This document shows positions 57,877 to 64,000 of a DNA stretch of 64,000 nt, piece after piece. Position numbers and translations under genes: made by a program. A model generated the notes under the pieces. That model searched no databases. It saw nothing but the letters and a program-made list of their open reading frames with translations, and was not told where the DNA came from. Source of the DNA: Marinobacterium mangrovicola (GTDB lineage Bacteria > Pseudomonadota > Gammaproteobacteria > Pseudomonadales > Balneatricaceae); contig NZ_SMFU01000007.1 of assembly GCF_004339595.1 (NCBI RefSeq), positions 1,548,658-1,612,657 of the forward strand, given 5' to 3'. Numbering within the stretch: the stretch's first letter is position 1; every line of letters begins with the position of its first letter.

Positions 57877-60800
57877 CTATTTCGCCAGTTCTTTGAGCCT
57901 TTTTTCCAGCCTTTTTTCTGAAACGCTGAAACGGGTACCAAGCTGTTGTGCGAACAGGGACACACGATATTCCTCGATCCACCAACGAAACTCCAGTAGA
58001 TCGGCACTCAGCTGATCACGGGCACGGGCCTCATCCAGCAGTTTTTCATAGCGCTGGCTCATCTGCTGCAACTGCTCAGACTGCACGATCTGCTGCCTCA
58101 GTTCCCGTTGATACTTTTCAAGCCTGATCTCGACGGCCTCCAGGTAACGGGGATACTGTGCCAGCCAGGTGTCCGGGGTATCGGACAGATAACCCGTATG
58201 CATCAAAGATGCGACCTGAGCTTTAATATCATTGAGGATTACAACAGCCCTGAGATCGATACGACCGTTCAACGCTTTATCGATACGATGTAGGCGTTGA
58301 TGGCATTCCAGCGCGAAGGCACAAAGCGTATCGGCATTTTCCGCCAGATTTCCTTTCACCTGCTCACAAGCGGAATTAAAGACAGCCTCCGAGCGAATAA
58401 CCTCCCCCTCTTCGAGCCCGCTAGCCCTCAAAGCCGCTTTTAAAAGCAATTGGTCTTCAAACTGTTTCTGGTTAAAACGCTTGCCGCTTTGTAACAGTAT
58501 CTTATCTATCGACGGTAGCTTGCGGCGCACATATTTGGCCGTTTCGGGCATCGCCAGCAGAAACAGCCGCGCCTGGGCACGGATTGTCGAATGGCGGGCA
58601 TCATCGGCTGAGCTGAATAATTTGAGACTGACACTCGAACCACTGTCCTCGAGCCCCGGATAAGCCTCAATCTTGATCCCGCCTGCCTGGCGGACTCGAA
58701 CAGACTCTTCCAGCTTGCCGAAGCTCCACCGGGTCAGCCCCTCCTCGCCCCAGGTATTGTCGCTACCCGCCTGCATCGCCGCTTCCGCCTGATCGGCGAA
58801 ACGCTGATTAAGCCTGTCCCAATCGCGACTCTCGCCTACCTTTTTGCCTTCCGCGTCGGCAAGACTGATATTGACCCTCTGGTGCCGTTCAAGGGAGGCC
58901 TGGCGCAACAGTTCAGGCGAGACTTTATGCCCGGTCATTCTGAGTAACTGGTGACTCAGCGCCTCGTAAAGATCGCCCTCACCAAATACCGCTGACTCAC
59001 AAAATGCCTTTGCATAGTCAGGCACAGGCACAAAGTGCTTGCGCTCCTGTTTCGGCAGGCCTTTGAGTATTGAGGTGACTTTTTCCTCAAGCATGCCCGG
59101 CACAAGCCAATCCAGGCGTTTCAACGGTAGTAGCTTCAGCAGCGGGAGCGGGCAGTTCAGGGTGACGCCGTCGCGATCGGACGCAGGATCGAAGAGATAC
59201 TCCAGAGACAGATCGACGCCTTCCACTTTTATGGCGTCTGGATAAGCATTGGCACTGACATGTTCAGCAGACCGCTGGAGGATATCCTCCTCTGTCATTT
59301 TCAATGCATCAGGCCGTTCCTTGGCGATCTTTTTGTACCACTTCTCAAAACTGGCACCGTTGACGATATGATCGCCACCGAGCTCCGCAAAACGCTCGGC
59401 ATAAAACTGGTAGAGCGACTCTTCGTCGACCAGCAGGTCACGGCGGCGTGATTTCGACTCCAGGGTTTCCACACTATCGAGCAGTGCTCGATTTTGGTGG
59501 AAGAAATCGGCTCGGGTCTGAAACTCTCCCTCGACCAGCGCACTGCGCAGAAAGATTTCATGGGCTGCCAGCGGATCGATACGGCCATAATTGACCTTGC
59601 GCTTGGGAACGATGATCAAACCAAACAGGGTGACCTGCTCGGTAGCCACAACCTGTGCCCGTTTTTTCTCCCAATGGGGTTCAGACCAGCTGCGTTTAAC
59701 CAGATGAGAAGCGGGCGCTTCGATCCATTCCGGTTCAATCTTCGCCACCTGGTGGGCGTAAAGCTTGCTGGTTTCGAGCAACTCTGCGGCGATCACCCAT
59801 TTAGGGCTTTTCTTGAACAGTCCCGAACCCGGGAATATACGAAAGCGCCGATTTCGCGCGCCCAGGTATTCGCCCTTCTCCACCAGATTACCGATATGAC
59901 TGAGCAACCCCGCCAGCAGTGAGCGATGAATAGGCGCATACTCGGCAGCTTCTGTATTTTCGCGCAGCTTCAGCTCTTTAATACTCAGATGCAGCTGACG
60001 ATGCACATCACGCCACTCACGCATCCGCATGAACGAGATGAAATTCTTCTGGCACCAGTTGCGCAGCTGATTTTGACTTAGCGCCTCACGCTGCTCTTCA
60101 TAGAGATTCCAGAGATTGAGCAACGTTATAAAGTCTGAGTGCTCATCGCTGTACTGCTTATGTTTCTCATCCGCCGCCTGGCGCTTATCGTGAGGCCTTT
60201 CTCTCGGATCCTGCACACTCAACGCACTGGCGATAATCATCACCTCTTTAAGGGCGTCGTACTGGCCCGCCTCGATCACCATCCGGGCAATACGTGGATC
60301 CACGGGCAGCCGCGCCAGCTTTCGGCCTATATCGGTAAGACGCCGCTTAGCATCAACGGCACCCAGTTCTTCGAGGAGTTTAAAACCGTCATTAACAAAG
60401 CGTGAGTCCGGCGGATCCACAAAGGGAAAATCGCTGATATCGCCCAGCTTTAGCTGCAGCATCTGCAGGATGACCGCCGCCAGGTTAGTGCGGCGTATTT
60501 CCGCATCGGTGAATTCCGGGCGGTTGTTGAAGTCGTCTTCAGAATAGAGACGAATACAGGTACCCGGCGCCACACGACCACAACGACCCGCACGCTGGTT
60601 GGCACTGGCCTGGGAGATCGCTTCCACCGGCAGGCGCTGCACTTTGGAGCGATAACTGTAGCGCGAGATTCGCGCCACTCCCGGATCGATCACGTAACGG
60701 ATACCCGGCACGGTCAGGGAGGTTTCCGCTACGTTAGTGGAGAGCACGATCCGCCGCCCCGCCGAGCGCGCTCCATGAAAGACCCGGTTTTGCTCTTTCA

Positions 60801-61788
60801 GTGACAACCGGGCGTACAGGGGTATCACCTCGGTATCGCGCAACTGGGCCTTGCGCAGCAGGTCTGCGGTTTCACGGATTTCACGTTCACCGGGGAGAAA
60901 AACAAGGATATCGCCCGGGCCCGCTTCCTTTTTCTGGCGGTCGATCTGGGTCAGCTCATCGACGGCAGCGAGAATTCCCTGCTGCAGATCCAGCGCTTTT
61001 TCATCCTCGCCCTCCATCTCATGCAGCGGACGATAGAGAGTATCCACCGGATAGGTACGCCCGGAGACTTCTATGACCGGCGCGTTATCGAAATGTTTGG
61101 AGAAACGTTCCAGATCGATGGTGGCCGAGGTAATGATCACCTTGAGCGTGGGTCGCCTTGGCAAAATCCGTTTAATGTAGCCAAGCAGAAAATCGATATT
61201 GAGGCTGCGCTCATGCGCCTCATCGATAATCAGCACCTCGTACTGCTCGAGATAACGATCGTGTTGAGTCTCCGCCAGCAGAATACCGTCGGTCATCAAT
61301 TTGACCTGGGTGGACTCAGAGACCTGATCGTGAAAACGCACCTGGAAACCGACCCTTTCACCCAGCTGCGTATTCATCTCTTCCGCGATACGAGCCGCCA
61401 CGTTGCGCGCAGCCAGTCGACGCGGCTGGGTATGACCGATCATCCCTTCGCAACCCAAACCAAGTTCCAGGCAGATTTTCGGGATCTGGGTGGTTTTGCC
61501 TGAACCCGTTTCACCGGCGATAACCACAACCTGATTATCGCGGATCACCTCCAGCAGCTCTTCGCGGCGCGCCGATACCGGCAGATCAGGATAATTAATC
61601 TGCGTGGAGAGTGAGCGTTTAAACGCCACCGCGGCTCGCGAAGCCTCCACCGCCTCCGCCAGGTTATTAAGCTGCTCTGCGACGTTCTCTTTGCGCGCCA
61701 GCTCGTCAAGCCGACGACGCAGGCGAAAACGATCGGCAATTCGGCATTGAGTAATCAGAGTACGGAGTTCAGCGATAGCGGATGTCAA
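57877..61788 (-). CDS. hrpA: ATP-dependent RNA helicase HrpA
   Basis: A 1303-residue DEAH-box RNA helicase, full length for HrpA. Walker A GETGSGKTTQIP is near residue 92, DEAH (IIDEAHERSLN) near 190, and the SATID and QRAGRCGR motifs follow, then winged-helix, ratchet and OB-like regions and the long C-terminal domain specific to HrpA. HrpA resolves stalled, collided ribosomes in other bacteria. Start is TTG at 61788 with AAGG about 11 bases upstream; I see no better one. It follows the acyl-CoA ligase by 39 bases. Confidence 0.95.
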   Translation of the reverse strand: MTSAIAELRTLITQCRIADRFRLRRRLDELARKENVAEQLNNLAEAVEASRAAVAFKRSLSTQINYPDLPVSARREELLEVIRDNQVVVIAGETGSGKTTQIPKICLELGLGCEGMIGHTQPRRLAARNVAARIAEEMNTQLGERVGFQVRFHDQVSESTQVKLMTDGILLAETQHDRYLEQYEVLIIDEAHERSLNIDFLLGYIKRILPRRPTLKVIITSATIDLERFSKHFDNAPVIEVSGRTYPVDTLYRPLHEMEGEDEKALDLQQGILAAVDELTQIDRQKKEAGPGDILVFLPGEREIRETADLLRKAQLRDTEVIPLYARLSLKEQNRVFHGARSAGRRIVLSTNVAETSLTVPGIRYVIDPGVARISRYSYRSKVQRLPVEAISQASANQRAGRCGRVAPGTCIRLYSEDDFNNRPEFTDAEIRRTNLAAVILQMLQLKLGDISDFPFVDPPDSRFVNDGFKLLEELGAVDAKRRLTDIGRKLARLPVDPRIARMVIEAGQYDALKEVMIIASALSVQDPRERPHDKRQAADEKHKQYSDEHSDFITLLNLWNLYEEQREALSQNQLRNWCQKNFISFMRMREWRDVHRQLHLSIKELKLRENTEAAEYAPIHRSLLAGLLSHIGNLVEKGEYLGARNRRFRIFPGSGLFKKSPKWVIAAELLETSKLYAHQVAKIEPEWIEAPASHLVKRSWSEPHWEKKRAQVVATEQVTLFGLIIVPKRKVNYGRIDPLAAHEIFLRSALVEGEFQTRADFFHQNRALLDSVETLESKSRRRDLLVDEESLYQFYAERFAELGGDHIVNGASFEKWYKKIAKERPDALKMTEEDILQRSAEHVSANAYPDAIKVEGVDLSLEYLFDPASDRDGVTLNCPLPLLKLLPLKRLDWLVPGMLEEKVTSILKGLPKQERKHFVPVPDYAKAFCESAVFGEGDLYEALSHQLLRMTGHKVSPELLRQASLERHQRVNISLADAEGKKVGESRDWDRLNQRFADQAEAAMQAGSDNTWGEEGLTRWSFGKLEESVRVRQAGGIKIEAYPGLEDSGSSVSLKLFSSADDARHSTIRAQARLFLLAMPETAKYVRRKLPSIDKILLQSGKRFNQKQFEDQLLLKAALRASGLEEGEVIRSEAVFNSACEQVKGNLAENADTLCAFALECHQRLHRIDKALNGRIDLRAVVILNDIKAQVASLMHTGYLSDTPDTWLAQYPRYLEAVEIRLEKYQRELRQQIVQSEQLQQMSQRYEKLLDEARARDQLSADLLEFRWWIEEYRVSLFAQQLGTRFSVSEKRLEKRLKELAK

Positions 61789-61827
61789 AACGCGTCGACC
61801 TTAGAGTAGAGTAACAAAGGCGGGATT

Positions 61828-63468
61828 CTAGCCCAGCCGCCCCGCCTGTTGCGAGTCAGGCCGCTGATCCAGCCCCAGCTCATGGATGGCCTCTTCACGC
61901 AGGGTACGTCGCATGACCTTGCCGATAGAGTTTCGTGGCAGGTCATGGCGAAACTCGACACTGCGCGGCACCTTGTAGGAGGTCAGCCGTTCACGACAGT
62001 ATTCTCGCACGCCACGGGTGGTCAGTCGGGGGTTATTGGAAACAACGTAGAGTTTGATAAATTCGCCCTTCTCCTCATCCGGCAGCCCGATCACTGCGCA
62101 CTCAAGAATATCGGGATGGGCGCTGATCAGATTTTCCAGCTCACTGGGATAGACCTTGAAGCCGGATACATTGATCATCTCCTTGCGCCGATCGATGATA
62201 TGGATCTCACCAACATCGTCGATCTGACCTATATCACCGGTGGCCAGCCAGCCATCCGCGTGACGCTGTTCGTCAGCATTATCCGATCCCCAATACCCCT
62301 GCATCAGCTGCGGGCCGCGTACCTGAATCTCGCCACTTTCACCGCTGGGCAAGGCCGCCCCTTGATCATCGACAACACGCACATCGGTACCGGCCAGGGG
62401 AGCACCGGCACTGCCTATCCTCTCCATTCCCGGACGCGCCACACTCACCACTGGCGAACACTCGGTCAGACCATAACCTTCGGTAACCGCACACCCCGTC
62501 ACCTCCTGCCAGCGCCGGGCGGCGGATTCGGTCAATGCCATACCGCCAGAAATGGTCAACTTTAAAGAACTGAAGTCGAGCTGGCTAAACTCCGGCTTCT
62601 GGCACAACGCAATAAAGAGAGGATTGATCCCGGCAAAACAGCTCGGTTTAACCCGTTCAAACGCCTTAGCCAGCCCCTTGGCATCATGCGGATCCGGAAT
62701 TAGCTCAACGTAATTGCCCTGGGAGAACATCAGCATCACCAGGACAAAGGAGTAAATATGGTACATCGGCAGCGGCTGTAACAGCGTCAACCCGGCACCA
62801 GAATCTACCTCCTGAAGCCGCTGCCTGAGCTGTTCGATATTGGCTAATAACGAGGCGTGGGTCAGCATCGCGCCCTTGGCCGGCCCTGTCGTGCCGCCGG
62901 TGTATTGCAGCAGCGCGAGCTCCGCTGCGTCGGGCGGAACCCAGTGACGTCCGGTCTCAGGCTTCAACACTTCCGTCAACGGTGTTCCGCCGCGCATTCG
63001 ACGCCCTCCTCGGCGACGGTAATGCGCACAGGCATTCAGGCCCCAGCGGCGCCAACCGGTATGCAGGTCGCCGATCTGCGTCGTCAGTACGTATTCGATT
63101 ACAGTCTCGTCGAGCACTCGCGAGGCGGGCCCGGAGAGCGGCTCATATACCAGCAGTGCTCTGGCGCCACTATCCTGAAGCTGGCGCTTCAGTTCCTCTT
63201 CGCCATAGAGGGGGTTGGTATTAACCACGACCAAACCAGCACGCAAGGCTCCGAACAGCGCTACGGGATACTGAATACAGTTGGGAAGTTGAATCGCCAG
63301 GCGGTCGCCCGGCCTCAGGTCGGTACAGTGCTGCAACCAGGCAGCAAAGCGGCGTGATAGCACATCGACTTCGGTGTACGTGAGACTCTTCCCAAGATGA
63401 CCAAAGGCGGGACGATCTCCCTGACGCTTGGCCAGCTCGCTGACCAGACCATCCAGGGTCTGACTCAT
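61828..63468 (-). CDS. AMP-forming long-chain fatty acyl-CoA ligase-like protein
   Basis: A 546-residue ANL-superfamily enzyme. The P-loop LLQYTGGTTGPAKGAML lies near 190, the GYGLTECSP motif near 330 and the C-terminal hinge/Lys region DRRKEMINVSG and NSIGKVMRR near 430-530. It most resembles FadD, which activates fatty acids to acyl-CoA with ATP. It starts within the amidotransferase stop (4-base overlap, ATGA) and lies 39 bases from hrpA. The substrate chain length is not determined. Confidence 0.85.
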   Translation of the reverse strand: MSQTLDGLVSELAKRQGDRPAFGHLGKSLTYTEVDVLSRRFAAWLQHCTDLRPGDRLAIQLPNCIQYPVALFGALRAGLVVVNTNPLYGEEELKRQLQDSGARALLVYEPLSGPASRVLDETVIEYVLTTQIGDLHTGWRRWGLNACAHYRRRGGRRMRGGTPLTEVLKPETGRHWVPPDAAELALLQYTGGTTGPAKGAMLTHASLLANIEQLRQRLQEVDSGAGLTLLQPLPMYHIYSFVLVMLMFSQGNYVELIPDPHDAKGLAKAFERVKPSCFAGINPLFIALCQKPEFSQLDFSSLKLTISGGMALTESAARRWQEVTGCAVTEGYGLTECSPVVSVARPGMERIGSAGAPLAGTDVRVVDDQGAALPSGESGEIQVRGPQLMQGYWGSDNADEQRHADGWLATGDIGQIDDVGEIHIIDRRKEMINVSGFKVYPSELENLISAHPDILECAVIGLPDEEKGEFIKLYVVSNNPRLTTRGVREYCRERLTSYKVPRSVEFRHDLPRNSIGKVMRRTLREEAIHELGLDQRPDSQQAGRLG

Positions 63469-64000
63469 TTTTGAGCCTGCTCAGCGCATCTCCGCCACTC
63501 CACCTCACCGTCCATGAAGACTATCATTTCACCGGTATTCAGCGACTCCCAACACTCATTATCGGTGAGCGGCTCCGTGGCGATCACGGTAACCACATCA
63601 TTGGGTGTGGTTTCAGCGCCAAAATCCACCGTCATATCACTATCTTTGAGCCTTGCCTCACCAAAGGGGGCTCGCCGGGTGATCCAGGACAGCTTGGTCG
63701 TGCAGTAGCAAAACAGGTGCGACGATTCGCTGAGCAGCATGTTGTATACACCGAGCCCACGCAGCTTTTCACAGCACTGATGAATCAGCGCGGCAAGCTC
63801 GGTCTCATCGCCTGGGGGGCCGTCGGGAAACTCATGGCGAATCTGATCAAGAATCCAGCAAAAGGCGTATTCACTGTCGGTAGTACCCACCGGATGGTAA
63901 TAACTGAGCGGCCAGTCAAAAATCTCTTTTTCCAGCTGGCCGTTATGGGCATAACACCAGACCCTCCCCCAGAGCTCACGACTGAAGGGATGGGTATTGG
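63465..64000 (-). CDS. Class II glutamine amidotransferase, YafJ-type (partial)
   Basis: C-terminal part of a YafJ-type class II amidotransferase. In the minus frame the window edge opens inside the family segment NTHPFSRELWGRVWCYAHNG, and then YYHPVGTTDSEYAFCWILDQ follows. The N-terminal nucleophile Cys is outside the window. The C-terminus overlaps the acyl-CoA ligase start by 4 bases. Target substrate of YafJ-type enzymes is unknown. Confidence 0.88.
   Translation of the reverse strand, partial: NTHPFSRELWGRVWCYAHNGQLEKEIFDWPLSYYHPVGTTDSEYAFCWILDQIRHEFPDGPPGDETELAALIHQCCEKLRGLGVYNMLLSESSHLFCYCTTKLSWITRRAPFGEARLKDSDMTVDFGAETTPNDVVTVIATEPLTDNECWESLNTGEMIVFMDGEVEWRRCAEQAQK

Noticed and set aside
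63785-63979. A 64-codon minus-strand frame near the window end
   Set aside because: It lies in another frame over the YafJ-type gene, whose conserved motifs run through to the window edge.

Overview
The window is 64 kb of what looks like core chromosome from a marine, salt-adapted, Gram-negative gammaproteobacterium, most likely an Oceanospirillales-type lineage (Marinobacterium/Neptunomonas/Amphritea-like; inferred from gene content only). Supporting signs are the ectoine operon with its own aspartokinase, a citrate synthase gene divergent from sdhCDAB followed by sucAB-lpdA-sucCD, a PHA synthase, TRAP transporters, HrpA and GGDEF/EAL proteins. I saw no insertion sequence, phage gene, CRISPR array, rRNA or tRNA.

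Layout. 1-9.1 kb: housekeeping and stress genes (glutathione reductase, exonuclease III, tandem Usp protein, diguanylate cyclase, an ArsR protein of the persulfide-sensor type, AzlCD exporter, Pat-type acetyltransferase). 9.4-11.7 kb: phaC and a small acidic protein. 11.7-16.2 kb: ectABC-ask with divergent ectR. 16.2-20.9 kb: three c-di-GMP related proteins around hisC, then a cytochrome c5. 21-34 kb: TCA-cycle block. 34.2-41.7 kb: a sterol-desaturase-like gene and then a compact set of small stress/envelope genes. 41.9-54.4 kb: an oxidoreductase and a quinate/shikimate-to-protocatechuate catabolic region. 54.6-64 kb: SelO, a porin, HrpA, an acyl-CoA ligase and a class II amidotransferase.

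The most interesting region is 35.9-41.7 kb. Five transcription units, all on the minus strand, encode two DUF2383 four-helix proteins, a BON-domain periplasmic protein, a DUF1328 membrane peptide, a CsbD-like protein, two small lipoproteins and other tiny proteins. Each unit is preceded by a GG-N10-GC sigma-54 type promoter, and roughly 70-120 bp further upstream by copies of a 13-bp element (consensus GTAARANNTTCAN), in three promoters as pairs exactly 22 bp apart. In the middle lies a sigma-54 enhancer-binding activator whose receiver-like N-terminus lacks the phosphorylatable Asp. I infer a self-contained sigma-54 stress regulon.

The second notable region is the quinate/shikimate cluster. 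A TRAP transporter, an NAD-type quinate/shikimate dehydrogenase, AroQ and a two-domain 3-dehydroshikimate dehydratase form a complete route from quinate or shikimate to protocatechuate. Next to the dehydratase sits a second, split copy of its two domains as separate genes, in which the metal ligands appear substituted.
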